From positions 20,343,710 to 20,407,709 of the forward strand of contig OX235271.1 of the NCBI GenBank assembly GCA_944472155.2: DNA of 64,000 bases, read 5' to 3'. The stretch comes from Trichobilharzia szidati. Its lineage: Eukaryota; Platyhelminthes; Trematoda; Strigeidida; Schistosomatidae. Made by a program: the position numbers and the translations under genes. Shown here one piece after another: positions 12,490-22,884 of the stretch (the stretch's first letter is position 1; every line of letters begins with the position of its first letter). The notes under the pieces were generated by a model, which worked only from the letters and a program-made list of their open reading frames with translations, did no database searches and had not been told where the DNA came from.

Positions 12490-13010
12490 CTAGTGCTGTT
12501 GACCTCCAAACACACTTGAGAGTAATGAAAGCTTGTCTTGTTTTCCCGATCCTTCCTTTGATATCCTCATCAGTTCCGTCCGCCTGTAGTTGAAACGATG
12601 CTTCCCAGGTCTGTAGGTAGGTGATCCTTGCTTTGATATCCTCTTCAGTTCCGTCCGCCTGCTTCTCAGGTAGGTAAAGGAGGTTGTTTCTTTCAGGTTC
12701 CTCCCATTTATGCTGATTTTTGTCTGTTGTTGTTGGCCAAGAGTCTTCATCACCTCTGTTTTCTCTATGTTCACCTGAATTCCCTCCTATCTTCTCTGGA
12801 TGTTTCTTCTACCAACTTGTTGCTTTTCACTTGCATATCTTCCAGTTTGTGGGAAATCAGACATATATCATCGGCGAAGTCCAGATCTTCCAAGTTTTTT
12901 GTGTGGGTCCATTTTATGCCTGTTTCCTCATTGCCCGCTGTGTTTCTGTCGCATTATCCAATCTACTGCAATCAGGAAAATCATTGGCGACTTCTGCCAT
13001 AGTCAACACG
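12490..13010 (-). pseudogene. RTE-B fragment, minus strand
   Basis: Minus translation contains MNIEKTEVMKTLGQQQQ and SINGRNLKETTSFTYL, then a local duplication of the RRTELxRISK segment (two copies of a ~75-bp unit near 12545-12655). It extends through the RT palm-distal region to about 13010. Matches the C-terminal part of the RTE-B copies. Confidence 0.75.
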
Positions 13011-13986
13011 AAATGTGAAGTCAATAATTTGCCGCTCACGCATATAATAATTGAGAACTAATTAATGGTCTACACTTCTCTGCTTTTACGTCAACTTCCC
13101 TTCAGATCTTGGTAACGTCTACTGAACTCTAATCAGAATTATTAGATGATGATGATGAAAAAAAGAAGCTGGAAGTTCTCAAAAAAGCATTTCTGTTACC
13201 AAAAAGTTATTCTCCTTCAACTATGCTGACATATTTCTTAGTCTTCACAGAACAGTGTTTTCAGGTTAAGCAGAGCTAAAAAAGATACATCTGAATTTTG
13301 ACGAAATTATCAATCGAAAATGAAATTCGACAGATAGAGTAGAGTAGAATTGAAAGTTAAAGTTCGTTGACCTGAAGGTTGCATATTCCGTGCCTCCCAA
13401 CACTCCAGCCAACAACTGCTACCAACCCTCCATCATCTAACCGAGATTGTGATCACTTTTAACACATCCTTAACTAGACATGATCTACCTGCTCCAATTG
13501 TGAAAAAACAGTTTGATTTTTCCCTTCTTCTTTTCTTTTTTCTTTTATCTAGCCTGTCAACGAATTCAAAATTCAACGAGACAATGGTAAGTTTTATTAC
13601 CACAATACGGATTATATTTTTCTCATTTTAATCATTTCTAGTGTCAGTAAAATTAGTACAATAAAAAGTAAAGCAGATCAACGATGGACGCCAAATCGAG
13701 AGAAACGGTGTCATTTGGGGGGGGGGGGAGATGCGGTGGAGCTTCTTCTGTAGCCTTTGATAACTGAAAACAAAAACAAACAAATAAACAACAAATATAA
13801 ATAGGTAAATAATTAAAACGAGGGTAAAATGTTTTTTGATGCAAAAAAGAAAAGCCTACTGTAATTTACTAGAAAATAAAAAAGGGCCTCACAACAGTTA
13901 GGACAGTGAAGTACAAAACAGCAGAAACTAGAAACCCGAGAATTATTTTATTTTCAAGTATTGGTTTTGTAGGGATTTTGTTTGAT
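13011..13986. other. unassigned spacer
   Basis: AT-rich, with a poly-G run near 13720. Nothing coding is supported. Confidence 0.4.
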
Positions 13987-14075
13987 TGCATGGAGGATTT
14001 CATCATGAGCTGACATCAGTTAGAGAACCACTGGAAAACCTGGGAGTACTGGACAGCTGTTTTGTCCTGTGTCGT
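13987..14075 (-). repeat. inverted, partial copy of the hammerhead SINE
   Basis: Reverse complement of 14211-14289 with very few differences. It includes the 3' hammerhead half, but the conserved GAAA is read as AAAA (AGGACAAAACAGC against AGGACGAAACAGT). The arms can fold into a stem of about 60 bp around the intact copy's body. Confidence 0.85.
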
Positions 14076-14106
14076 GAATTGGCAGAAGTTAGAATTCATG
14101 GACCAT

Positions 14107-14290
14107 TGGATCGGGTCCCAGTGACTCAATGGTCTACGAGCTCGCCTTGTAACCAGAAGGTCCTGGGTTCGAATCCCGGTGGGTGCGTACTGATGAGTCC
14201 CAAACTAGGACGAAACAGTTGTCCAGTACACCCAGGTTTTCCAGTGGTTCTCTAACTGATGTCAGCTCATGATGAAATCCTCAATGCAAT
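14107..14290 (+). mobile_element. tRNA-derived SINE with hammerhead ribozyme
   Basis: GTGACTCAATGGTCTACGAG (A-box-like) at 14119-14138 and GGTTCGAATCCC (B box) at 14166-14177 form an internal RNA polymerase III promoter of tRNA type. A hammerhead ribozyme follows directly (14181-14232). The element then runs through CCAGTGGTTCTCTAACTGATG to about 14290. This promoter-plus-hammerhead layout is that of the schistosome SM-alpha SINE-like family. Transcription would give a short self-cleaving RNA; spread depends on another element's RT. Confidence 0.85.
14181..14232 (+). ncRNA. SINE hammerhead ribozyme (type I)
   Basis: CTGATGA (14190-14196), stem II GTCC/GGAC (14197-14200 with 14208-14211) around a CAAACTA loop, and GAAA (14212-14215) are all present. 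A tiny stem III (ACA/TGT) then leads to GTC (14221-14223), the expected cleavage triplet. Stem I is formed by GGGTG..GTA with GTAC.ACCC. All invariant core bases are present, so the ribozyme should be active. Confidence 0.9.
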
Positions 14291-14374
14291 TATTTTATTC
14301 CCGAAAAACATTTTAATTATGCACTCCATCTTACTGATGTAAGCCTCTCTCATTAAACTTGAAATATACAATCT

Positions 14375-15008
14375 AGATATGATAGAGAAGATTTGTAGCT
14401 TAGGTGGATGACTTTGATGTGGTTGTGTTCTCTGAGCTGGATAGTTAATTTGCGGGATGCGCTTGTCTAATGTTTGTATGGGATTTGTTGATACACATCC
14501 TCGTCTTTGAGTAGTTCTTCAGCTTTCTTGGTGTATTCTTCTCAGTCCATGACTACTGTTGTTCTTCCTTTGTCGGCTGGTAGAATGACGATGTCCTTCC
14601 TATTTTTCAGCTTTTTGAGGGCCTTTAGTTCTTGAGAGTTGAGTTGTGTGTGTTGTTTTTCTGTTTGACCATTGGTACAATTGTTTGGCGTATCTCTTGC
14701 TGTGTTTCCTCCTTTAAGTTTGATGATTTGAGTAATGATTCAAGGGCAGCGAAGAAATCAGTTTTCGAGGCATCTCCGGTGTTGTAGTTTAATCCTTTTT
14801 GTAGTAGTTGTTGTTCCATTTTTGATAGGTTGACTACGCAATCTATAGGTGTATTGTCTGGTTGTTGTTTTCTAATCCTGGCTAGCTTGGTTTTGAGGAC
14901 TCTTCGTCTTTGGTCTCTGTGTTTTCTACTTGACAATGTAATTGCGGTGATCAGCATTGACAGATGTTCCTGGTTGAGGTTTTTTTCTTTTTGGACATAT
15001 ACCCCCAA
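14375..15008 (-). pseudogene. Penelope-like element N-terminal part, minus strand
   Basis: Minus-strand frame 15008-14625 gives VVNLSKMEQQLLQKGLNY (the conserved PLE 'L...LLxKGLNF' motif) followed by a helical segment. The same strand then reads LKKLKNRKDIVILPADKGR and TTVVMD, the PLE 'ILPADKGRxTVVMD' motif that opens the RT. A stop follows. Near 14430 it jumps to terminal-repeat sequence (ATCCAGCTCAGAGAACAC) found after the hammerhead in other copies. It is therefore a head plus terminal repeat with the RT and endonuclease deleted. Confidence 0.75.
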
Positions 15009-15765
15009 GCCAAGTTATCAAACCAAAAGCCCCCAAGGAAAGCACAAAGAAAATCGCCTTACCATATATAAGGGATATCTCAGAAATCACTACAAGACTC
15101 TTCAAACCTATAGAAATCGACATCGCACACAAACCAACAAAATCACTTCCCTTGGCTGGCTCTATGTCAACCAAAAGACTGAATAACGAAAGAAGATAAA
15201 ACCAACATCATCTACAAAATAAACTGTGACAACTGCGAAAATCACTACATTGGCCAAAGTGGACGTCCCCTTCGTCTTCATATCCATGAACATAAGCTAG
15301 CTGTCAAAAGACATGATATCCACTCCCTCATATCACTACATACAGACAACCATGGACATCAATTCGACTGGGACAACCAGCATTCAACTATTAGATAGAG
15401 GAGACACCACGAATGCTAGAGAATGTTTAGAAGCCTGCCTGGTATTACAGTGAATCGTCAATCAATAGACACATCGAAATAGACAAAATTTACCAATCGA
15501 TAAGAAGGAAATCTCACACACAAAAGGTCGAAGTTCAAATGAAGGAAACAATCAGTTCCAATACAAGTAGCCTAGAGGGTGTGAAAACACACAAAAACAA
15601 CCAATCACGTCCAAGCTCACCACGAGAGATGATTTATAAACTCGTGGAGAAATCTAAAATCTCACTTCAAATTGAAGTATGCGCTGAAGATGTCGCCTAG
15701 CAGGGCGATGAAAGCTTCGCAAATAGACCATCCAGCTCAGAGAGCACAACCACATCAAAATATAC
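15003..15765 (+). pseudogene. Penelope-like element C-terminal part with GIY-YIG endonuclease and terminal repeat
   Basis: Plus-strand reading gives ALPYIRDISEITTRLFKPIE and DIAHKPTKSLPLAGSMSTKR. After a frameshift near 15185 comes the endonuclease NIIYKINCDNCENHYIGQSG, then RPLRLHIHEHKLAV (GIY-YIG core; the YIG triad is seen as YIG in HYIGQ). The end of the ORF (SSINRHIEIDKIYQSIRRKS) is followed by the 3' region shared with 7200-7540. It lies head to head with the PLE head on the minus strand, only a few bases apart. Confidence 0.75.
15678..15735 (+). ncRNA. PLE hammerhead ribozyme, degenerate cleavage site
   Basis: CTGAAGA (15684-15690), stem II TCGCC/GGGCGA and GAAA (15710-15713) followed by GC-TTC-GC match the copy at 7455-7510. 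The cleavage position reads AAATA instead of ATATA, so the NUH triplet is doubtful. Confidence 0.55.
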
Positions 15766-15888
15766 AATCTTTCAAAGTACTTTTAAAGTCTCAAAACATC
15801 AAATTGTATAATGACGACAACAACGTCAATAAAACGAAAAAAGATAACTTTAGACAGAAGAATTTTCTGGATTCAGTCATTTTCCATA

Positions 15889-16122
15889 CGAGAGAGCTGT
15901 CTACTAGCCAAATTGGTAGACAGTTATTTACGTCAATATTTACGTTCTCAAGATTTGTCGTGAGAAAATATGAACAAAGACTGATTCAAAACCGACCACA
16001 GCAGACTTTGCGTAGGCGGATACAGTTAACATATAGATGATGTGACATTCAAGAAACAGTCACAAGAGATGAAAGATTAACTTTAAGTGAGGAACAACCA
16101 ATCAGAAGACTGTTTATTTACT
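15889..16122 (+). repeat. left half of a miniature-element LTR, interrupted by RTE-A
   Basis: AGAGCTGTCTACTAGCCAAA to GAAGACTGTTTATTTACT matches the miniature-element LTR; its first bases are eroded (TACGAGAGAG instead of TGTGGTGAGAG). The rest of the LTR lies at 19895-19990, after the RTE-A insertion. Confidence 0.8.
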
Positions 16123-16189
16123 CCCGACCGATAGCTGCTACCTTGACGTGGTGGTCGGGCTTGAACACCGCAATGACCCAACAAGCTAT
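16123..16189 (+). ncRNA. possible HDV-like ribozyme at the RTE-A 5' end
   Basis: A nested double-pseudoknot layout can be drawn: P1 CCCGACC (16123-16129) with GGTCGGG (16153-16159); P2 ATAGCT (16131-16136) with AGCTAT (16184-16189); P3 ACC (16140-16142) with GGT (16150-16152), closing a 7-base loop and running straight into P1. This is the strand order of HDV ribozymes, which are known to process 5' ends of R2 and other non-LTR elements. J4/2 would be the CCCAACA stretch, with a possible catalytic C. Cleavage would fall exactly at the element's first base. Confidence 0.5.
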
Positions 16190-16282
16190 ACTGGCTAGAA
16201 CTTATGTTCCTGCAGGTCCTACCATGCCAGAAAGGTTGTTTGGATAGCAGTTAGACTAAAAGCAGTTACCCAATCCAATCCT

Positions 16283-19261
16283 ATGATTTCAAATAAATCA
16301 CAAAATATCATGCCGGATCGGTCGGGGCCCGGATTAACAACGACCGCGCTTTCTGCTGCCGTGTCACAGGGCAAAAGTGATAAATACGCTACTGAGACAC
16401 ACCAAATAAAAAAGAACAAACAAAAACAGGCCGGGTGTGACCGGCCTCAAGCAGTTGTCCCCTGGGCTCTGCGGTCACGCAACCAACTTCCACGGTGTGG
16501 GCAGCCGGGAAGTAACAATCGCCCTCACAATCCGAAGTGCACGCGAAACCCCTCTAATCCTCGCTCATCTTTGTCTTCATCTTCATCTCTATTATCTTGC
16601 CTTCCTTCTACTAATGCAACTCCTCTACTTGTTGGCTCTTCACTTCCCCTTCACTCTGTGTGCACTGATAACGATGGAAGCCAAAAAGCCACCACTGATG
16701 GTCTCCTAAAGCCACGCCACCAATTTTATATAGGAGCATTTAATGTTAGGACACTTTGCCAAATAGGACAACAAGCATCACTAGCCAAGACTCTGGCATC
16801 CCGAGCCATTGATGTATGTTGTGTTTCAGAAACACGCATACAAGACCCAAGTGTGGTTATTCACCTAACCCCACCTGGCCAACAGGATGAATCTGCGAAA
16901 TTCACCTTGAGGGTGTCAGGAGATGCGACGGCTAGCTCACGAGGATTAGCTGGTGTTGGGATAGCTTTAAGTACTAGAGCAGAAAAGACATTACTTGACT
17001 GGATCCCGGTAGATAGCCGAATGTGTGCTGTCCGCCTGAACGGATCAGTGAAAAGGAGAAAGGACTGCACTACTCGCCGATGCCTTTTCGTAATCTCCGC
17101 CTACGCCCCCACTGACTGCAGTTCGGATGAAACGAAGGATGAGTTCTACCAAAAGCTGTCCAGTTTGCTGCGAAAGGCTAGACGCTCAGATATAGTCGTT
17201 TTAGCTGGTGACTTTAATGCTCAAGTGGGGAAATTGTGTCAATCTGAGAAGAATGTTGGTGGCACATACGGAATTCCGTGCCAGCGAACCGACAACGGTG
17301 ACCGTCTCCTACAGTTCTGTTCAGATAATCATTTGTATCTTGTAAGCACTAACTTCAAACACAAGGAGAGACACTGTTTGACCTGGCGACCACCATCATC
17401 AAATCAACGCTGGACACAAATAGACCACATAGCAATAAGCTATCGTTGGCGTGGGTCGGTAGGGGATTGTCGCTCCTTCTGGAACACGTGTGTAGATACC
17501 GATCACGCACTGGTCCGCGCTCGTGTGTGCTTACGACTGAACGGACGTAGGAAACAGCTGGCGGTAAACCCACCACGTCCCCAGCTCGACCAGGGAACTA
17601 AGTCCCTATTTGAGGAAGAACTAGCTAAACACATATCTGAGTTTGACAGCTGCGCTCACCCTGAAGAAGCCTGGAAGAATATTCAGTCAGCCATAGATAC
17701 AGCTGTAAAAGCTGTGAATAAGGTAAATCCAAAGGTGAGTAAAAACCATTGGATTTCGACTGCCTCATCCGAACTGATAGATGCCAGAAGACTTATTCCG
17801 GCGAGCTCCGAATTCAATGAGGAGCGAAAGCTGCACAAGAGGAAACTTACGAAAAGTCTCCGCAAGGACCGTGAACAGTGGTGGTTGACAAAGGCGAAAG
17901 AGATGGAAAAAGCATCGGCGATAGGCAACACCAGACAACTATTCAGGCTTATCAGGGAAACAGGTGGTAAAAAACAAATGATAAGCGAAACAATCTCCGA
18001 GAAAAATGGCACCATAATTAGCTCCCAGGATAGACGTCTGGAGCGCTGGAAAGAACACTATGAGGAGCAGTTTAATTGGCCCACAGCCACACTTAACCTA
18101 CCGGACATCCAGCACCTCCCTGAATGGGAGATAGACACAGGTCCTCCGTCCTTAACCGAGGTCACTAAAGCTGTCACCAATCTGAAGCTAGGCAAAGCAG
18201 CGGGACCTGATTTATTGACTCCAGAGGTATTTAAGTACGGAGGCGACAGTTTACTGTCTGCGTTAACGGGGGTTCTAGGCAGCGTCTGGGAATCAGAGGA
18301 AGTCCCATCGGGTTGGTGTAAGTCACTGATCATCCCGATATACAAGAAGGGGGACAAGTCGTCTTGTGATAATCACAGAGGGATTAGCTTGACTAATATA
18401 GTATCTAAAATCCTAGGCTCAATAATACTGCGTAGATTAAGTGGTGCTCGGGAGACACAAACACGAGAAAACCAGGCAGGTTTTAGGCCAGGTAGAGGGT
18501 GTATTGATCACATCTTCACCCTTCGACAGATTCTAGAACATAGGCATTCCTACCGGCGTCCGACAATCATTATATTTCTTGACCTAAAGGCGGCATTCGA
18601 TTCCGTCGACCGGGAGGTTCTCTGGCGATGCTTGGCTGTAAAGGGAATGCCAAGAAAATACATTGCACTGATTAAGGCACTCTACTCGTACTCATGCAGC
18701 CAGGTGAGGGCTTATGGCGAGTTGTCATCTGGAGTGGTGACGACTAGTGGCGTCCGTCAAGGATGCCCATTATCCCCATTCCTATTCAATTTCATCATAG
18801 ATGTACTAATGGACTTAACCCTAACTCACTTCAGCGACTCAGGGACTGACTTGCTACCAGGGAAGAATCTCGTTGACTTAGAATACGCGGACGATATAGT
18901 CCTTCTAGGCGAGGACTCTGACAAAATGCAGAGTCTACTGAACACCCTGAGCAACAACCTCCGCATGTTTGGCATGCGATTCGCCCCTATAAAATGTAAG
19001 ATGATGCTGCAGGATTGGACTTCATCGACCCCTAGACTAGAAATAGGAAGTGAAGTGGTAGAACACGTTGACCGCTTCACTTACTTGGGAAGTACCATCA
19101 GCCCCAACGGGTTGATCTCCGACGAAATCTCAGCACGAATACAGAGGGCTAGTTTCGCCGTCTCTGGCGTAGACGCGATATCCGACTATCGACCAAAGGG
19201 CGTGTGTACTGCTCAACAGTCCGCTCCGTCCTCCTTTATGGCTGTGAGACCTGGCCATTGA
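16283..19261 (+). CDS. RTE-A ORF: AP endonuclease and reverse transcriptase (frameshifted near its end)
   Basis: 992 codons to the frame's own stop. After a low-complexity N-terminus comes the apurinic-type endonuclease (residues ~155-385): [15 protein letters not shown] (catalytic Glu), [23 protein letters not shown] and TDHALV. A linker with helices follows. The RT (about 620-900) contains [74 protein letters not shown] and the catalytic [13 protein letters not shown]. The enzyme nicks the target and primes reverse transcription of its own RNA there. The start at 16283 is the first ATG in frame. A ~13-bp loss near 19150, relative to the copy at 21204, shifts the frame, so the last ~165 codons lie in 19204-19695. 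Confidence 0.9.
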   Translation: MISNKSQNIMPDRSGPGLTTTALSAAVSQGKSDKYATETHQIKKNKQKQAGCDRPQAVVPWALRSRNQLPRCGQPGSNNRPHNPKCTRNPSNPRSSLSSSSSLLSCLPSTNATPLLVGSSLPLHSVCTDNDGSQKATTDGLLKPRHQFYIGAFNVRTLCQIGQQASLAKTLASRAIDVCCVSETRIQDPSVVIHLTPPGQQDESAKFTLRVSGDATASSRGLAGVGIALSTRAEKTLLDWIPVDSRMCAVRLNGSVKRRKDCTTRRCLFVISAYAPTDCSSDETKDEFYQKLSSLLRKARRSDIVVLAGDFNAQVGKLCQSEKNVGGTYGIPCQRTDNGDRLLQFCSDNHLYLVSTNFKHKERHCLTWRPPSSNQRWTQIDHIAISYRWRGSVGDCRSFWNTCVDTDHALVRARVCLRLNGRRKQLAVNPPRPQLDQGTKSLFEEELAKHISEFDSCAHPEEAWKNIQSAIDTAVKAVNKVNPKVSKNHWISTASSELIDARRLIPASSEFNEERKLHKRKLTKSLRKDREQWWLTKAKEMEKASAIGNTRQLFRLIRETGGKKQMISETISEKNGTIISSQDRRLERWKEHYEEQFNWPTATLNLPDIQHLPEWEIDTGPPSLTEVTKAVTNLKLGKAAGPDLLTPEVFKYGGDSLLSALTGVLGSVWESEEVPSGWCKSLIIPIYKKGDKSSCDNHRGISLTNIVSKILGSIILRRLSGARETQTRENQAGFRPGRGCIDHIFTLRQILEHRHSYRRPTIIIFLDLKAAFDSVDREVLWRCLAVKGMPRKYIALIKALYSYSCSQVRAYGELSSGVVTTSGVRQGCPLSPFLFNFIIDVLMDLTLTHFSDSGTDLLPGKNLVDLEYADDIVLLGEDSDKMQSLLNTLSNNLRMFGMRFAPIKCKMMLQDWTSSTPRLEIGSEVVEHVDRFTYLGSTISPNGLISDEISARIQRASFAVSGVDAISDYRPKGVCTAQQSAPSSFMAVRPGH

Positions 19262-19695
19262 GAGCAGAAGACATGAAAAGATTAGCTGTCTTCGATCATA
19301 GGTGTCTGCGTTCTATCTCCCGCGTGAAGTGGTATAAAAGAGTGCGCAATATTGAGGTTAGGCGTCGAGTGCTAGGTAAGGCGGGGAAATCAATCGACGA
19401 GACTGTGAAATTACTTCGACTGAGATGGTTAGGACATGTGCTACGTATGCCTAGTCATCGCCTTCCTCGACGGGCAATGTTAGCTGATATAGGGTCAGGC
19501 TGGAAAAGAGCTAGCGGCGGTCAAACCAAAACATGGCACCAATCAATGAAATCCACAACAGTTAATCTAAGCCACGTAGGAAGATGTAGACGTCCTGGTT
19601 GGGGCCCTCGGGATGGTAAAAACCAATGGTTGGAAACAATTGGCGACATGGCTCAAAATCGTTCTCAGTGGCGCAGATGCATCCACTCCTTGTGA
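19204..19695 (+). pseudogene. RTE-A ORF C-terminal remainder after frameshift
   Basis: Continues the RTE protein: [26 protein letters not shown]-type [19 protein letters not shown], and ends [17 protein letters not shown] before a stop. Matches the same region of the copies at 2980-3432 and 21630-22025. It is not an independent gene; the ATG at 19204 is incidental. Confidence 0.85.
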
Positions 19696-19894
19696 CTTAT
19701 CATTTCCAGTTAAACTGTTTTGTTCTCCGTTATTGCTATTCCTTTGTCTCACACCTCTGTTTACTGTCTATATTTTGCATTTCTTCTACTTCCTTCTCTT
19801 GCTTTGCGTGCTACATGGATTGTGGCGACTTGAACTGCCGCACATATGTACAAAGTTCTATGTCGAAAACAGACAGACAGACAGTTTATTTACT

Positions 19895-19990
19895 TAACTA
19901 ATCTATAATAATGTGCATGAAAATATATAAATATGCTTTGATTTTCTTAATAAACGATCTGTTGCCTGGTCCTTGTCTTCTGTTGTTACA
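19895..19990 (+). repeat. right half of the interrupted miniature-element LTR
   Basis: Runs from the second copy of the target site to GTTGTTACA and includes AATAAACGATCTGTTGCC like the other LTRs. Followed by GTAGTATTAAAG. Confidence 0.85.
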
Positions 19991-20074
19991 GTAGTATTAA
20001 AGAAGTATTCTCTTAAAACGACAACACTACAACTATTAATTGATACTGAGAAAGAAAAGAAACAAGTGTCCAGA

Positions 20075-20867
20075 GTTTAGCGAAAACCGACAAACTGGTC
20101 GAAGAAGCAGCAAAGACAGGACTACAGGTGAACATAGACAAGACGGAGGTTATGAAAATAAACAACCAACAACAACAACAGCAACATCCAGTGCCAATCA
20201 CCATCAACTGGAGGGATTTGAAAGAGGTTACTTCATTCACTTATCAACGGAGCATTGTCTCAACTACAGGAGGAACAGACGAGGATGTCAAATCGAAAAT
20301 CAGGAAGGCGAGAAACACATTCATCAACCTGAAACCAATCTGGAAATCTTCGTCACTCAGCTTGCATCAACAACAAAATTCGGATTTTCAATACAAACGT
20401 CAAGTCAGTCAGTTCTTCTATACGGATCAGAAACTTGGCAGCAGGTCACAAAGAATATTTCCAACAGCCTGTTGCAGACCTTTATCAACAACTGTCTTCG
20501 CTGGCTCTATACTGAAGATCAGATGGCCGGAAAGAATCACCAACAAGAAACTATGGGAAGAAACAAAACGAGAACCAATCGCTCAACAAATATGCAGGAG
20601 AAAGTGGAGATGGATTGGACACTCGCTGAGGAGGCCGCTGAGTGACATCACACGTCAGGCCAGTGCTCGAGTGGAACCCGAAAGGGAAGCGGCGAGTGGG
20701 ACGTTCAAGGGTGACATGGAGGAGATCGTGTGAAGAGGAACTGAAACAGTATGGATCAACATGGATGTAAGTGAAAAGTACAGCACAAGACAGAAGCAAG
20801 TGGAGGCGTGCAGTTGAAGCCCTATGTTCCACTAGGAACCCAAGGGAGCAATAAATAAATAATAATG
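20075..20867 (+). pseudogene. RTE-B 3' end (RT C-terminus)
   Basis: Frames 20128-20733 and 20040-20645 together give NIDKTEVMK, poly-Gln, TINWRDLKEVTSFTY, TEEDVKS-like TDEDVKSKIRKARNTFINLK and KLWEETKREPIAQQICRRKW, with frameshifts. The 3' end CCACTAGGAACCC plus AATAAATAAATAATAAT tail equals that of the copy at 9540-10912. 5'-truncated. Confidence 0.8.
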
Positions 20868-21203
20868 ATGCTTATCTGAAAGTGGTTTTCACCATGGATT
20901 AACATCTCTTGGATAAATTAGTAAGAATGGACGGCCGGTTGTTTTTATTCTAGTTTGCGGAAAGAAATTAAGGTCAAAAGTCAATGATTAACATAGTTTT
21001 CTGAGTCATGAGATCAGAGAAATACTACCACCACAGCAGCTATAGAGTAGACGGTGTGTATTCAGCTCAACAAAATGCATATCCTATTTTAACTACAACA
21101 GAATTAGTAGAAACTTTTTGCTAAAGCGAAATTCACAAATCATTAAAAAAAGTTCTAACTTTCACCATACAAAATTATTTCAAGGTTAACAAACACTGAC
21201 GAT
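20868..21203. other. unassigned spacer
   Basis: Nothing recognised. Confidence 0.4.
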
Positions 21204-22414
21204 ACGTAGCCGTGTAAGGGCTTATGGGGAATTGTCGTCTGAATTGATAACAACCAGTGGTGTCCGTCAAGGATGTCCACTTTCCCCATTTCTGTTTAAC
21301 TTCATCATAGATATGCTAATGGAAGTATCCTTAACTGAACTTAACGACTTAGGAATCGACATGTTACCAGGGAATAGTCTTATAGACTTAGAATATGCAG
21401 ATGACATAGTCCTGTTAGGGGAGGATGCTGACAAAATGCAGAGTCTTCTGAACACCCTGAGCAGCAATCTTCGTATGTTTGGCATGCGATTCGCCCCTGT
21501 AAAATGTAAGATGCTGCTATAGGAATGACTGGACTACCTCAACTCCTAGCCTAGTGATAGGGAGTGAAGTGATAGAACACGTTGACCACTTCACCTATTT
21601 AGGAAGTTGTATCAGCACCAACAGACTGATTGATTGGTGACGAAATCTCAGCACGGACCCAAAAATCTCGAGCTGCTTTCGCTAACTTACACCATCTCTG
21701 GCGTAGGCGTGACATCCGACTATCAACCAAGGGACGTGTGCACTGCTCAGCAGTTCGCTCCGTCCTTCTCTATGGCGGTGAGACGTGGCCATTGAGAGCG
21801 GAAGACATGAAAAGGTTGACTGTTTTTGATCATAGATGTCTAGGATCTTTTTCTCACGTTAGGTGGTATAATAAGATAAGTAATGTTGACGTTAGGCGTA
21901 GAGTGTTGGGCAAAGAGGGAAAATCAATCGAAGAGGCTATAAAGTTACATAGATTGAGATGGCTAGGTCACGTGCTGCGCATGCCTAACCATCGCCTCCC
22001 CCGACGGACGGGCATTACTAGCTGATATAGGTGCAGGTTGGTTGGAAAAGAGTAAGTGGTGGCCAAACAAAAACATGGCATCAATCCATGAAATCCCTGA
22101 CAGTTAAACTGAGTCAGGTAGGGAGATGCAGACTTCCGGGTTGGGGCCCGCCCTCGGGACTCTAAGAATCAATGGCTGGAGACACTAGGTGACATGGCTC
22201 AAAATTGTTGTCAATGGCGCAGATGTATTCAGACTCTGTAATATTTCATATTCCTTTCTACTATTACTGATTCTGTTTCACTCTTATACTTGTCAAAACT
22301 CTATTGATTCTCTTCACTCATCTTCTTGTCTACCTTTGTGTGCTCTTTGGAACGTGGCAACTCGATCTGCTGCACTTTGGTGCCAAGTTCTATGTTGAAT
22401 CTAGACAGACAGAC
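21204..22414 (+). pseudogene. 5'-truncated RTE-A copy at the left palindrome edge
   Basis: RT is open at 21232-21522 ([40 protein letters not shown]) and, after a frameshift near 21523, at 21630-22025 (ISARTQKSRAAFANLHHLWR and [18 protein letters not shown]). The 3' UTR ends with TTGAATCTAGACAGACAGAC. From about 21505 onward it is repeated in inverted orientation at 25591-26512. Confidence 0.85.
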
Positions 22415-22448
22415 CAGTTTAATGCCCTACTCACCAACATAAGTATGC

Positions 22449-22711
22449 TGCTGCTGCTGGATTCAACATAGGACTTGGCACTGAAGTGCAGCAGTTCGAG
22501 TTGCCACGTTCCAAATAGCACACAAAGGTAGACTCCCGACCGAAAGCTGCTACCTTGACGTGGTGGTCGGGCTTGAACACCGCAATGACCCAACAAGCTA
22601 TACTGGCTGGAACTTATGTTCCTGCAGGTCCTACCATGCCAGAAAGGTTGTTTGGATAGCGGTTAGACTAAAAGCAATTATCCAATCCAATCCTATGACT
22701 TCAAATAAATC
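22449..22711 (-). mobile_element. twin-primed (internally inverted) RTE-A insertion, left copy
   Basis: Two ends of RTE-A joined in opposite orientations: the last ~85 bp of the 3' UTR (22449-22534, minus) and the first ~177 bp (22535-22711, plus), with the middle missing. It is bounded by a 12-bp target duplication ACATAAGTATGC (22437-22448 and 22712-22723). This is the signature of twin priming during target-primed reverse transcription. Confidence 0.9.
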
Positions 22712-22884
22712 ACATAAGTATGCAGAATACACGGAAATCTGAACTGTAATCCATTAAATTCCAGTAAGATATTTTGAGAATAGATAATTCCGTAATAAAT
22801 AAACCATCATTCGTAACTCGGTGAGTAAATGATATATATATATATATATATATATGTATAGTACACCTGTTTTGGTTTTCACAT

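Larger units (their letters stand above)
16123..19883 (+). mobile_element. near-complete RTE-A non-LTR retrotransposon
   Basis: 3761 bp with both ends defined by an 11-bp target duplication GTTTATTTACT (16112-16122 and 19884-19894). The 5' end starts CCCGACCG, shared with truncated 5' pieces at 22535, 25475 (minus) and 28357. The 3' end carries an ACAG-unit tail, typical of RTE elements, which end in short tandem repeats rather than poly(A). One main ORF with endonuclease and RT is broken once near 19150. It sits inside a miniature-element LTR, so it is younger than that LTR. Confidence 0.95.

Noticed and set aside
13449..13631. Small frame ending near ACAATG|GTAAGT as a gene exon
   Set aside because: Low-complexity Phe/Leu peptide; a lone donor-like sequence is not enough.
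14119..14180. A functional tRNA gene
   Set aside because: A and B boxes are present but acceptor and anticodon stems do not pair properly, and the sequence continues into the hammerhead SINE.
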